Below are positions 8,768 through 17,274 of a stretch of 64,000 nt of DNA, one piece after another. The position numbers and the translations under genes were made by a program. Below the pieces are notes generated by a model. It ran no database searches, had not been told where the DNA came from, and was given only the letters and a program-made list of their open reading frames with translations. The stretch spans positions 496,001 to 560,000 of the forward strand of contig NZ_JAJQPD010000001.1 in assembly GCF_021228295.1 (NCBI RefSeq). Reading direction: 5' to 3'. The stretch's first letter is position 1; every line of letters starts with the position of its first letter. Origin of the DNA: Agromyces humatus (lineage in GTDB: Bacteria > Actinomycetota > Actinomycetes > Actinomycetales > Microbacteriaceae).

Positions 8768-9622
8768 ATGCCGGCGCAGCAGTGGACCCCGCTGGTCACC
8801 GCGCTCGTGCCCACTTACAACGGTGCGGGCTTCATCATGAGAACGCTCGAGAGTCTCGCCGCGCAGACCTGGCCTCGACTCGAGATCCTCGTCGGCGACG
8901 ACTGCTCGACCGATGACACCCTTGCGGTGGTGCGCGAGTTCGCGGCGGGGCATCCGAACACCCGGATCCTGGTACGCGACGCCAACCTCGGGTGGCTGCG
9001 CAACTCCAACGACTTGATGGCTCGCGCCGAGGGCGAGCTGATGTTCTTCGCGTTCCACGACGATGTCGTCGCGCCGACCTACGTCGAGAAACTGGTCGGT
9101 GCGTTGCGCACGAACAATCGGGCGGTGCTCGCGTTCAGCGACATGACGGTATACGAGATCGACGGCCGGGTCACCCGGCACGAGTTCGACGAGCTCGACG
9201 GTGTCGAGTCGGCCGTCGAACGCGGTCTCGTCATGGTGCACCGGCCGGGCGACTGGTGGGTGCCGAATCGCGGGCTGTTCCGTGCCTCGGCGTTCGCCGA
9301 GGTCGGCGGTATCCACCCGAACGAGCAGGGTGAGTACTCCGCCGACTGGACGTGGCTGCTCGGGCTCGCGCTCATCGGCGAGTTCGTGCGCGTGCCCGAG
9401 ATGCTGTGCGAGAAGTACTACAAGGCCGGAAGCGTGTCGAAGAAGTGGCCCCACGACGGAACCCAGCTGCTGGCACTGCGCCGGTCGGGCATCGCCGAGA
9501 TCAAGCGGAGCGCCCTCTCGCCACTGCAGCAGGCACGGCTCACCGGCCACCTCTGGCGCCGTGTCTATGGTCGCCGCCTGCCGGGCGGGGTGAAGCGCAC
9601 CTTCCGCCGACTCGGTCTCTGA
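8768..9622 (+). CDS. Glycosyltransferase family 2
   Basis: A 284-residue GT-A fold enzyme. It opens with VTALVPTYNGAGFIMRTLES and GDDCSTDDTL, the nucleotide-sugar binding region, and has an HDD triad (FAFHDDVVAPTYVEKL) at the metal site. The C-terminal third contains the acceptor region (NRGLFRASAFAEVGG, SADWTWLL). It has no membrane segments, so it works at the inner face of the membrane or in the cytosol. AGGAGGG at 8754-8760 sets the ATG at 8768 rather than the one at 8747. Third gene of the cupin operon; the donor may be the sugar shaped by the first two products. Confidence 0.85.
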   Translation: MPAQQWTPLVTALVPTYNGAGFIMRTLESLAAQTWPRLEILVGDDCSTDDTLAVVREFAAGHPNTRILVRDANLGWLRNSNDLMARAEGELMFFAFHDDVVAPTYVEKLVGALRTNNRAVLAFSDMTVYEIDGRVTRHEFDELDGVESAVERGLVMVHRPGDWWVPNRGLFRASAFAEVGGIHPNEQGEYSADWTWLLGLALIGEFVRVPEMLCEKYYKAGSVSKKWPHDGTQLLALRRSGIAEIKRSALSPLQQARLTGHLWRRVYGRRLPGGVKRTFRRLGL

Positions 9623-9662
9623 CCGCCCCGCGCGCCGCGGTCTCTGACCGCCCCGCGCGCCG
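9613..9662. repeat. 25-bp tandem duplication at the end of the GT2 gene
   Basis: Two perfect adjacent 25-bp copies (9613-9637, 9638-9662) beginning CGGTCTCTGACCGCC. The first copy contains the last codons and stop of the glycosyltransferase gene, and the second lies just downstream. It looks like a replication slippage event and leaves the protein unchanged. Confidence 0.9.
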
Positions 9663-9696
9663 CCCCACCAGCCGGCCAGTCCTCCCGGGGCCGTGT

Positions 9697-9780
9697 CTGC
9701 CCGTTCAGGGGATTCTTGCGACACTCCGTGAGGGCGCCTCCAAAACCATGGCGTGTCGCAAGAATCCCCTGAACGAGCAG
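9697..9780. repeat. 84-bp palindrome, family A, copy 1
   Basis: Inverted repeat with arms of about 28 bp (left 9697-9724 containing GTTCAGGGGATTCTTGCGAC, right ending at 9780). One mismatch lies within the arms, and the loop of about 28 nt contains GGCGCC. It lies 51 bp past the stop of the DUF559 gene at 9832. A second copy stands on the other side of that gene. There is no T-tract on either side, so it is not an ordinary terminator. Confidence 0.92.
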
Positions 9781-9831
9781 ACGTCACGAGTGCGAAGGGG
9801 CGAGCGGATGCCGCGGGGCGGGCCTGCGGCG

Positions 9832-10737
9832 TCACTCGGGGTGGAAAAGGTGCAATCCCCGCCGCATGACGAATTGCACCGTGCTGAGTACACTCTCCCA
9901 GTCGCCGAGGATCTGCTTGTGGCTGAAGTTGAGCACGATGTACCCGCAGGCGCGCAGAAGTGCCATGCGTTCGCGGTCGCTCTCGAACGCATCGCTCGTG
10001 CCGTGGGCGCTGTAGCCTTCGCACTCGAAGACGAGCCGGTCGCCGATCAGCAGGTCCGCGAAGTAGTCGCCCGGGAGGCCCACTTGTGGCCTCGCCACGA
10101 TACCCGCCTCGCGAAGTCGCTCACGCGCCACGGTCTCGCCGACCGCTTGGCTGAGCGTGGTCGACCGCCTCGCCAACTCGCGTCCACGCTCGCTGAGCCC
10201 GTTCAACAGTTGCTCGAACTCAGCCACGCTGAGCTTCGGGGCGGCGCCGATCCACGGCACATCCTCGCGTGCCGAGTCGATCATGCACAGGGCATCCAGC
10301 GGCGGCAGGCAGTCGATCGCCTGAGTGAGTACCTCGACGATGCTGGGAAGCGCACCCTCGGGAGCACCGGTGCCGGCCCAGTGGAACTCGAAATGCTTGC
10401 GTGACGTCGTGGGCAGGATGCGCCCCTTGCCGTCCCGCGCCCTGCGGAACCTGGAGCCGTGCTCGCCAACCTCGATGTGCAGCACATGCGAGGGGTTCAG
10501 CACGCGCAGACCGAGGATCTCGGCAGCACTCGCGCAGGCGATGCGGCCACCGACCCGGATGGCGCGCTTCGCATTCGCGGCAAGATCCGGCGCCATGAAG
10601 TGCCCGACCCTGGCGCGTTCGATACTGCCCGCCGCCACCGCTGACGCGATGCTGCGGGGATAGTGCCCGACCTCTCGCAGGTCACGCGTTCGGCAGGTGC
10701 CGCCATGCCTGCGGACGACATCGATTGCTGCTTCCAT
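9832..10737 (-). CDS. DUF559 protein: AbiEi-like winged helix plus PD-(D/E)XK-type nuclease domain
   Basis: A 301-residue protein. Residues 1-55 form an AbiEi-like winged helix (VVRRHGGTCRTRDLREVG, ending in RARVGHFMAPD), and the middle is a helical linker. The last 100 residues are the DUF559 domain, related to Vsr/restriction endonucleases: a glutamate in ARERLREAG, then DYFADLLIGDRLVFECEGY, then a basic helix DRERMALLRACGYIVLNF. The D...ExE pattern is compatible with a metal-dependent nuclease, although most relatives have ExD. The ATG at 10737 is chosen; ATGs at 10764 and 10779 are possible. The gene sits alone between two copies of palindrome family A. Function is unknown; see findings. 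Confidence 0.78.
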   Translation of the reverse strand: MEAAIDVVRRHGGTCRTRDLREVGHYPRSIASAVAAGSIERARVGHFMAPDLAANAKRAIRVGGRIACASAAEILGLRVLNPSHVLHIEVGEHGSRFRRARDGKGRILPTTSRKHFEFHWAGTGAPEGALPSIVEVLTQAIDCLPPLDALCMIDSAREDVPWIGAAPKLSVAEFEQLLNGLSERGRELARRSTTLSQAVGETVARERLREAGIVARPQVGLPGDYFADLLIGDRLVFECEGYSAHGTSDAFESDRERMALLRACGYIVLNFSHKQILGDWESVLSTVQFVMRRGLHLFHPE

Positions 10738-10844
10738 GCGACCAAGGTCGCCTCGGCGCCACATGCACTGGCGCGACATCCGTCACTCTGTGCGTAATGC
10801 GAGCGGCTCGCCCTCTGTTGAGGACATCTCCCCGTGTCTGCTGT

Positions 10845-10928
10845 CTGCCCGTTCAGGGGATTCTCTGCGACGCGCCGCACGAGCGCCTCGGGACTTCGGC
10901 GTGTCGCAAGAATCCCCTGAACGAGCAA
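10845..10928. repeat. 84-bp palindrome, family A, copy 2
   Basis: Second copy of the 84-bp inverted repeat, upstream of the DUF559 gene start. The left arm CTGCCCGTTCAGGGGATTC is identical to copy 1 and is followed by TCTGCGACGC, a one-base insertion and a substitution. The right arm (GTGTCGCAAGAATCCCCTGA) matches copy 1. The loop is related but diverged (CCGCACGAGCGCCTCGGG against CCGTGAGGGCGCCTCC). Both arms are kept while the loop drifts. Confidence 0.92.
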
Positions 10929-10974
10929 CACAAACCCCACGCACCCATCGCCCTGCGCTTGCGCGGCGCGCGCG

Positions 10975-11751
10975 TCAGGCCAGGAACTCGATCGCCGCGG
11001 TCTTGAAGGCGCGGGCGGTCAGCGTCGAGACGTGGTCGCGTCCGGGGATCGTCACGAGGTCGGCCTCCCAGTCGAGCGCCAGCTGCTGAACGCCCGCCGG
11101 CACCGGGTCGTTCTCGCCGGCGACGAAGAGGGTCGGGATGTCGCCTGGGATCGCCAGCGGCGACCCCGCGACCCCCTCGATGACCGCGAGCAGCACCTCG
11201 CGGTCGGCGCCTGCGTCGAGAGCGGGACGCAGCACCTGTTCGATGAGCGGATGTCCCTCCCACTCGTCGCGCTCCAACACGGCGTGCACGTCGTCGAGGT
11301 CCCAGCTGGCGAACAGCTCGTTCGGCCCGGCTCCGCCGATGACGACCCGCCGGATGCGTTCGGGGGCGAGCGTCGCGAGTGCCGAGACGACCCGGTTGCC
11401 CATGGAGTAGCCGATGACATCGACCTGCGCGACCCCGGCGGAGTCGAGCACGGCCTGCAGGTCGGCGCCCAGCAGCTCGGGCGCATAGGAGTCGCCGTCG
11501 ACGGGCTTGTCGCTGTCGCCGTGCCCGCGCAGGTCGACCGTGATCACCGCGCGACCCGCATCGGCGAGTGCCTGCACCCAGCCGGTGCCCTCCCACGTGA
11601 CGCTCGCATTGGACGCGAACCCGTGCACGAGCAGCACTGGCGGCAGCGAGGCATCCGCTGATGGCTCGCCGCGCAGCCGGTAGCCGATGAGCACGCCATC
11701 GGCGCTCTCGGCGTAGAGCGTGGGAACCGGAGTGGCGCCCGCGGCCCTCAC
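10975..11751 (-). CDS. Alpha/beta-fold hydrolase
   Basis: A 258-residue cytoplasmic hydrolase with oxyanion segment LLVHGFASNAS, nucleophile elbow GYSMGNRV (serine), acid in FVAGENDPVPAG and catalytic histidine in PGRDHVSTL. This is the arrangement of esterases, haloperoxidase-like and meta-cleavage hydrolases; the substrate cannot be fixed. The GTG start overlaps the stop of the isochorismatase gene by four bases (GTGA), so it is the last gene of an overlapping run coming from 13729. Confidence 0.82.
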   Translation of the reverse strand: MRAAGATPVPTLYAESADGVLIGYRLRGEPSADASLPPVLLVHGFASNASVTWEGTGWVQALADAGRAVITVDLRGHGDSDKPVDGDSYAPELLGADLQAVLDSAGVAQVDVIGYSMGNRVVSALATLAPERIRRVVIGGAGPNELFASWDLDDVHAVLERDEWEGHPLIEQVLRPALDAGADREVLLAVIEGVAGSPLAIPGDIPTLFVAGENDPVPAGVQQLALDWEADLVTIPGRDHVSTLTARAFKTAAIEFLA

Positions 11752-12425
11752 GCGCCGGCCTCGGCGTCACCGGTCTCGGCGTCACCGGCCGCACCGGCCG
11801 CGCCGGTCGCGTCGGCGCCGGCACCTGCCGCCGCACCGCCCAGCACGCTCGACTCGGTGATCGCGGCGCCCGCGTGCCCGAGCTCGGCGAGCGCCGCCTC
11901 TGACGAGGTGGGCGCGACACCCGCGACGAGGTCGGTGAACACGCGTACGTGCTGGCCGTGCTCGAGGGCGTCGAGCACGCTCGCCCGCACGCAGTAGTCG
12001 GTCGCGATGCCGACGACGTCGATGTCGGTGATGCCGTGGCGCGTGAGCACCGCGCTCACCGTCTCGCCCGCGTCGTCGGTGCCCTCGAAGATCGAGTACG
12101 CGGGCACGCCCTGACCCTTGCGGATGTGCACGTCGACCTCGTCGATCGACAGCGCCGGGTGGTACTCGGCACCGGGCGTCCCGGCGACGCAGTGCGGCGG
12201 CCAGGTGTCGACGAAGTCGGGCTCGGAGTCGAGCGCGAAGTGCCCGCCGTTGTCGTGATCGCCGGCGTGCCAGTCGCGCGACGCGAACACGAGCTCGTAC
12301 TCGCCGCGGCGCGTCGCGAGCAGTTCGCTGACGCCGGCGGCGATCGCCGCTCCCCCGTCGACGCCGAGCGCACCGCCCTCGGTGAAGTCGTTCTGCACGT
12401 CGATGATGAACAGGGCCCGGGTCAT
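11748..12425 (-). CDS. pncA: Isochorismatase-family hydrolase, probable nicotinamidase
   Basis: A 225-residue protein. The catalytic triad of nicotinamidases is present: D in FIIDVQNDFTEGG, K in HIRKGQG and C in GIATDYCVRASVLDAL. The metal-binding region is SRDWHAGDHDNGGHFA. It should convert nicotinamide to nicotinate for NAD salvage. The last 35 residues (GGAAAGAGADATGAAG and on) are a low-complexity Ala/Gly/Asp tail built from short repeated DNA and extend beyond the family core. It overlaps both neighbours by four bases. Confidence 0.85.
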   Translation of the reverse strand: MTRALFIIDVQNDFTEGGALGVDGGAAIAAGVSELLATRRGEYELVFASRDWHAGDHDNGGHFALDSEPDFVDTWPPHCVAGTPGAEYHPALSIDEVDVHIRKGQGVPAYSIFEGTDDAGETVSAVLTRHGITDIDVVGIATDYCVRASVLDALEHGQHVRVFTDLVAGVAPTSSEAALAELGHAGAAITESSVLGGAAAGAGADATGAAGAAGDAETGDAEAGA

Positions 12426-13729
12426 GGTCGGCTCCTTCCGTCCTGTAGTCCATTCTCGTCATTCTCGAGGCAGATGGTGCGGATGACCCCACGCAGCGCG
12501 TCGACGAGCGTTCCGAGCGACTCGACCGACACCCATTCCTCGTCGGCGTGGGCCCCGCCGCCGATCGGCCCCACGAGCACGACGTCGATCCCCGCCTCGG
12601 CGATGAGTCCGGCGTCGGTCCACCACGGATCGCCGCGACGCACGGGCGGCGCACCGGTGGCCCGTTCGACGGCCGCGAGCACCGCCCGGGCGATCGGCGA
12701 CCCGGCATCGGCCTCCATCGCCGGGCGGGCGACGAGCGGAACGACGCGTGCCGGCCGAGACGGCGCGAGCACGAGCTCCAACTCGGCACCGGGATCCGGC
12801 TCCCCCGGCAGCGTGCGGCGCTCGACCACCAGCACGCACCCGTCGGCGACGGTCGCAGCATCGGTGCCGCCCTCGATGGTCGCGACGCGCACGCTGCCGG
12901 TGCCGAGCAGCGGATGCCGCGACGCGGCGTCGAGGCGCGCGCCGAGGTTGCGCAGCGCGACGAGCCCGTCGAGCGCCCGGTCGATGGCGTCGACCCCGAG
13001 CTCGGGCTGCGATCCGTGTGCGGCGACACCCTCGTACTCGATGCGATACCACGCGAACCCGCGGTGGGCGAGGGTCACCTCGAGGTCGGTCGGCTCGAGC
13101 ACGACGGCGGCATCCGGACGCGGCCGCGGGTCGGCGGATGCCTCGGCCTCGGCATCGATCGCAGCGAGCAGCTCGACCATGCCGAGCGAGCCGAACTCCT
13201 CATCGGCGGCGAACGCGAGCACCAGGTCGCCGGCGAGGTCGGCCGGAGCCCCGGCTGCGGCGACCATGGCTGCGGCGAGACCGCCCGCCATGTCGTACGC
13301 ACCTCGGCCGACGACGCGATCTCCGGCGCGCGGGTCGGCCGCGTCGGACGGCCCCGGCCCCGCGGCATCCGATCTCGAATCGCCCGCGTCGTGTCCGCCG
13401 AGCCCCGCACCGCCGAGCCCCGCGCCGCCGAGCCCCGCACCGCCGACCGTGTCGAGATGCCCAGCGAGCAGCAGCGTGCGCCCTCCGCCGGTGCCGCGCC
13501 GGCGCGCGAGCACGCTCGGTCGGGCCGGGTCGGCCCCGATGAGGCGTGCGTCGAAGCCGCGATCGCCGAGCCACGCGACGATGGCCTCGGCGACTTCGCG
13601 TTCGCCCGCCGCGCCCGGCACGAGCGAGGGATTCGTCGCATCGATCGCGACGAGTCGGCGCGTCAGCGTCGCGACCTCGGCCTGCGACATCCGATCGCCT
13701 GACTGCACTGCCGCCGGGCCGCTGCTCAC
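12422..13729 (-). CDS. M20-family metallopeptidase / deacylase
   Basis: A 435-residue enzyme of the ArgE/DapE/CPG2 family with two metal ions. Ligand motifs: GHLDTVGG (H), GRGAYDMAGG (bridging D), AADEEFGS (catalytic and ligand E), EPTDLEV and a C-terminal histidine in GGGAHADEEW. The HGSQPELGVDAI loop belongs to the dimerisation lid. Residues about 97-115 are a Gly/Ala/Leu insert made by three 15-bp DNA repeats (13398-13446), right after the first metal ligand, where relatives have a short loop. GTG at 13729 overlaps the previous stop; ATG at 13690 is an alternative. The physiological substrate is unknown. Confidence 0.82.
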   Translation of the reverse strand: MSSGPAAVQSGDRMSQAEVATLTRRLVAIDATNPSLVPGAAGEREVAEAIVAWLGDRGFDARLIGADPARPSVLARRRGTGGGRTLLLAGHLDTVGGAGLGGAGLGGAGLGGHDAGDSRSDAAGPGPSDAADPRAGDRVVGRGAYDMAGGLAAAMVAAAGAPADLAGDLVLAFAADEEFGSLGMVELLAAIDAEAEASADPRPRPDAAVVLEPTDLEVTLAHRGFAWYRIEYEGVAAHGSQPELGVDAIDRALDGLVALRNLGARLDAASRHPLLGTGSVRVATIEGGTDAATVADGCVLVVERRTLPGEPDPGAELELVLAPSRPARVVPLVARPAMEADAGSPIARAVLAAVERATGAPPVRRGDPWWTDAGLIAEAGIDVVLVGPIGGGAHADEEWVSVESLGTLVDALRGVIRTICLENDENGLQDGRSRP

Positions 13730-15243
13730 TGGTTCGAGAGGTTGTCACCGCAGCGGTAGAACGCGGTGGTGAGCGTGTCGATCGCGGTCTTGGCCTCGTC
13801 GGTGACGTCGCCGAGCGCGTAGACGGCGAAGGTGAGATCGGTGTCGTCCGCGGCTCGGATGACGCCGCTCAGCGTGTACCCGGTGTCGATCCATCCGGTC
13901 TTCGCGATGACCCGGCCGTCGGCCACCGAGTTGTCTCCCCAGAACCGGTCGTCGTAGGCGAGCGAGCCCCGCTCGCCCGACACGGGCAGGGAGTCGAGGA
14001 TGTATCCGAGGCTCGCCTCGCGGGCGTTCACCTTCGCGAACAGGCGGGTGAGGTACGACGGCGGCACCGCGTTGTCGGGCGAGAGCCCCGAGCCGTCGAC
14101 GATCGTGATGCCGGCCGTGTCGACGCCGTACCCGTCGAGCCCCTCGAGGATTCCGGCGTTCAGCGAGGCGAACGTGTTGCCGGCACCCGTCTCGATGGCG
14201 ACGAGCCGCGCGAGCATCTCGGCGACCGTGTTGTCGGAGACGACGAGTGCCTTGTCGATGAGCTCGGCGACCGTCGGCGACGACACGGCACCGAGTTGCG
14301 CGGCACCGGCGGGTGCGGTGCCTCGCTCGATGGTGCCGACCCCGCCGAGTTCGTCGGCGAACGCCTGACCGGCTCGGCCGATGGGGTCGTCGCTGCGCCA
14401 CGACGTGTTCGTGTAGGGGTCGTCGCGGTCGCCGTCGACCATGAGCGCGGTGATGTTCGACATGTAGCCGAGCTCGCGCTCGGAGAGCGCCCAGCTCGAG
14501 TGCCACTCCTCGCCGCCGAAGTAGCTCGCGTCGAGGATCAGCTTCGTGATGGGCGGGTTCGCGGGGTCGGCGGCCCACGCCTCGCGCACCTGGCGGGCGA
14601 GTTCGTCGAGGTGCGCGGCGCCGGGGTAGGCGGTCTCGTCGCCGCTCGGCGTGCGCGACAGGGTGACGTCGCCGCCGCCGACGAGCACGACCGAGCCGGG
14701 CTCGGCGCCCTTCACGACGGTCGTCGTGGCGCGGTAGCTCGAGCCGAGCACCGAGAGTGCCGCGGCTGAGGTGAGCACCTTCATGACGCTCGCGGTACGC
14801 GATGCGGTTGTGCCGCCGCGGTCGTACAGCACCTCGCCCGTCGACGCCTTCATGACCTGTGCCTGCAGGTTCGCCAGGCGCGGATCGGCTGCGGCCTCGG
14901 CGACCGAACAGGTGCGCACGCGGCTCGCCGCGACGGCCTCGGCGGGCACCGCGCGTGCCGGCTCGGGCATGGACGTCGGGGTCGCGCTCGGCACGACGGA
15001 GGTGTTCGCGTCGGCGTTCGTCGCGGCTCCGGCGAACACCGCACCCGTACCGGCGAGCGCGAGCACGAGCGCCCCGGCGGTGATCGTTGCGGCCAGCCGA
15101 TGCCGACGTACGTAGGCGACGACGGATGCCCCGGGGCCGCTCGATCCCGCAGTCGCAGCGCCGGCATCGCGGCCCGCTTCGCTCGGCCGCGCGGGGTCGC
15201 CGGGCGCGCGGGTCGCGCCCGTGGCATCCTGCTCGTCGTCCAC
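13726..15243 (-). CDS. dacB: D-alanyl-D-alanine carboxypeptidase/endopeptidase (PBP4, S13 family)
   Basis: A 505-residue exported enzyme trimming peptidoglycan peptides. It has an N-terminal cytoplasmic tail, one membrane anchor (LAATITAGALVLALAGTGAVF), then the S13 catalytic motifs SVMK near residue 150 (TASRTASVMKVL), SDN near 333 (LVVSDNTVAEML) and KTG near 450 (IAKTGWIDTGYTL). GTG at 15243 (ValAspAspGlu) starts the only credible N-terminus; the frame continues upstream antisense to the permease. It lies 49 bp from the permease stop and overlaps the M20 gene, so it heads the downstream half of this gene run. Confidence 0.88.
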   Translation of the reverse strand: MDDEQDATGATRAPGDPARPSEAGRDAGAATAGSSGPGASVVAYVRRHRLAATITAGALVLALAGTGAVFAGAATNADANTSVVPSATPTSMPEPARAVPAEAVAASRVRTCSVAEAAADPRLANLQAQVMKASTGEVLYDRGGTTASRTASVMKVLTSAAALSVLGSSYRATTTVVKGAEPGSVVLVGGGDVTLSRTPSGDETAYPGAAHLDELARQVREAWAADPANPPITKLILDASYFGGEEWHSSWALSERELGYMSNITALMVDGDRDDPYTNTSWRSDDPIGRAGQAFADELGGVGTIERGTAPAGAAQLGAVSSPTVAELIDKALVVSDNTVAEMLARLVAIETGAGNTFASLNAGILEGLDGYGVDTAGITIVDGSGLSPDNAVPPSYLTRLFAKVNAREASLGYILDSLPVSGERGSLAYDDRFWGDNSVADGRVIAKTGWIDTGYTLSGVIRAADDTDLTFAVYALGDVTDEAKTAIDTLTTAFYRCGDNLSNQ

Positions 15244-15292
15244 CCGGGCATTGTACGCGGCGCGACTGGGCCGATTCACGTCGCTCTGGAGG

Positions 15293-16597
15293 TCACACGC
15301 CCGCGCGCAGCGCCGCGATCGGCTCGATGCGCGACGCCTTGCGCGCCGGGTACGCACCCGCGGCGAGCCCGACGACGGCACCGAGCAGCGCCGCGCCGAG
15401 CACCATCGGCAGGTCGATGATGGGCGTCCACTGCTGCACGAGCGCGACGGCGACGACGGCGAAGACGCCGACCGCCGCACCGATGAGCCCGCCGAGCAGT
15501 CCGATGACGACCGACTCGACCATGAACTGCGACGCGATGTCGCGTCGGGTCGCCCCGAGAGCTCGTCGAAGGCCGATCTCGCCGGTTCGCTCCGAGACCG
15601 AGAGGAGGGTGACGTTGGCGATGCCGAGCCCGCCGGCGAGCAGGGCGATGAGGCCCAGCACGAGGAACACGACGTTGATGTCGGCCTGCACGCTCTCCTG
15701 CAGCTCCGATCCGCTGCGCGGCGCCTGCACGTCGAAGTTCTCGGGGGTGTTGGGGTCGAGCGCGATGGGCGCCTGCTCGGCGACGAGTGCGCCGGCACCC
15801 GCAGCGATGCGCAACTGCAGCTCGGATGCGCTCTGCAGGCCGAAGTCGGCTCGGGCCGTGCCGATCGGCACGATCACGGAATCGAGCAGGTCGGGTCGGC
15901 GCTCCATGTCGTCGACGATGCCGATCACCGTGTAGGGGCGCTCGCCGACGAAGATCGACGGTTGGCTGTCGACGCGGTTGATGCCGAGCTTCTCGGCGGC
16001 GCGGGCGCCGATGACGGCGACCCGGTCGGCACGCGCGTCGTGACCGGCGTCGAAGTACCGGCCGGCTGTCGCTCGGCCGCGTACGGCCTCGAGCAGTCCT
16101 TCGGAGGTCGCGAGCAACGTGGGACTGAGCACCTCGGGCGCCGAGGGATCATTGATCGGCACCGCGGTGACGGCGGTCTCGCCGATCGGCACCTCGCCGA
16201 TCAGTCCGGCCCGTTCGACGCCGTTGAGCCGTTCGACACGGTCGGGCGCATCCCACGGCAGCATCGAGGTGGCGACCTCGTCGCCGTTCGCGGAACGTGC
16301 CGAGCCGGGCTTGACGACGGCCTGCGTCGCGGCGACCGCGTCGAACTGGGCACTGATCTGCCCGGCCGCGGTCTGTGCGAAGCCGATCGTCACGACCAGC
16401 GAGGCGATGCCCAGCACGGTGCCGAGCGTCGTCATGACGAGCCGGCCGGTGTGGCCGCCGATGCCGTGGCTCACCTCGACGAGCAGGTCCTGCGAGGTGA
16501 ACCGATCGACGCGCCGCGTGGCGTCGACGGTCGCCGCGGTCGCGGCTGCCGCGCCGGCACCGCTGCGCCGGCGGCGCAGGAGGGCGGGGAGCTTCAC
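15293..16597 (-). CDS. ABC transporter permease, MacB/FtsX type
   Basis: A 434-residue permease. It has a short cytoplasmic lead, a first membrane helix (RLVMTTLGTVLGIASLVVTIGFA), a large extracytoplasmic MacB-type domain of about 210 residues (YFDAGHDARADRVAVIGARA, VIGIVDDMERR), then three C-terminal helices of the FtsX domain. The coupling helix carries ERTGEIGLRRALGATRRDI. This is the MacB permease topology with the ATPase on a separate gene. GTG at 16597 overlaps the ATPase stop (GTGA). It works with the two upstream genes as a tripartite-like exporter or a membrane-protein sensor; the substrate is unknown. Confidence 0.88.
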   Translation of the reverse strand: MKLPALLRRRRSGAGAAAATAATVDATRRVDRFTSQDLLVEVSHGIGGHTGRLVMTTLGTVLGIASLVVTIGFAQTAAGQISAQFDAVAATQAVVKPGSARSANGDEVATSMLPWDAPDRVERLNGVERAGLIGEVPIGETAVTAVPINDPSAPEVLSPTLLATSEGLLEAVRGRATAGRYFDAGHDARADRVAVIGARAAEKLGINRVDSQPSIFVGERPYTVIGIVDDMERRPDLLDSVIVPIGTARADFGLQSASELQLRIAAGAGALVAEQAPIALDPNTPENFDVQAPRSGSELQESVQADINVVFLVLGLIALLAGGLGIANVTLLSVSERTGEIGLRRALGATRRDIASQFMVESVVIGLLGGLIGAAVGVFAVVAVALVQQWTPIIDLPMVLGAALLGAVVGLAAGAYPARKASRIEPIAALRAGV

Positions 16598-17274
16598 AGC
16601 TCGCTCACCCGCCCGTCGGCGATGCGGATGCTGCGATCGGCTCGACCGGCGACCTTCTCGTCGTGCGTGATGACGACGAGGCTCAGCCCGTCGGCGTTGA
16701 GCTCCTCGAAGAGGTCCATGACCTCGCCCGATGTGCGCTGGTCGAGATTGCCGGTGGGTTCGTCGGCGAGGATGAGCTGGGGCGAGGCCATCACGGCGCG
16801 CGCCACGGCCACGCGCTGCCGCTCGCCGCCCGACAGCGTCGTCGGCATGAATTGCATGCGATGCCCGAGCCCGACCCGCTCGAGTGCGGCCTTGGCGCGA
16901 GGCATCCGCTCGTGCCTCGGCACACCGCTGTAGAGCGTGGCGAGCAGTACGTTGTCGAGCACGGTGCGGCGCGGCAGCAGGTGGAACGCCTGGAAGACGA
17001 ACCCGATCGTGCGCGCACGCAGGCCCGCGCGCTGCGCCTCGTCGAGCGCGCCGGTCAGCACGCCGCCGAGCCGGTACTCGCCGACCGTCGGCCGGTCGAG
17101 CAGGCCCAGCACGTTGAGCAGCGTGGACTTGCCCGACCCGCTCGGGCCGACGATCGAGAGGTAGTCGCCCCGCCGGATCGTGAGGTTCACGCTCTTCAGC
17201 GCGCGAACCTCGGGCGGACCCGGGAACGAACGGGTCACGTCGACGAGTTCGACGACGGGTGCAGCGGAGTTCAT
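16594..17274 (-). CDS. ABC transporter ATP-binding protein, LolD/MacB type
   Basis: A 226-residue ATPase with Walker A GPSGSGKST near residue 41, signature LSGGERQRVAVARA near 145, Walker B LILADEPTGNLD and the H-loop VVITHDEKVA. The GNLDQRTSGEVMDLFEEL extension is typical of the MacB/LolD subfamily. The ATG (MetAsnSerAla) at 17274 shares ATGA with the adaptor gene stop. It energises the permease encoded next to it. Confidence 0.92.
   Translation of the reverse strand: MNSAAPVVELVDVTRSFPGPPEVRALKSVNLTIRRGDYLSIVGPSGSGKSTLLNVLGLLDRPTVGEYRLGGVLTGALDEAQRAGLRARTIGFVFQAFHLLPRRTVLDNVLLATLYSGVPRHERMPRAKAALERVGLGHRMQFMPTTLSGGERQRVAVARAVMASPQLILADEPTGNLDQRTSGEVMDLFEELNADGLSLVVITHDEKVAGRADRSIRIADGRVSEL

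Noticed and set aside
9697..10928. Family A palindromes as ordinary bidirectional terminators
   Set aside because: No T-runs follow; 28-bp conserved arms and matching copies on both sides of one gene are not explained by termination alone, though a side role is possible.
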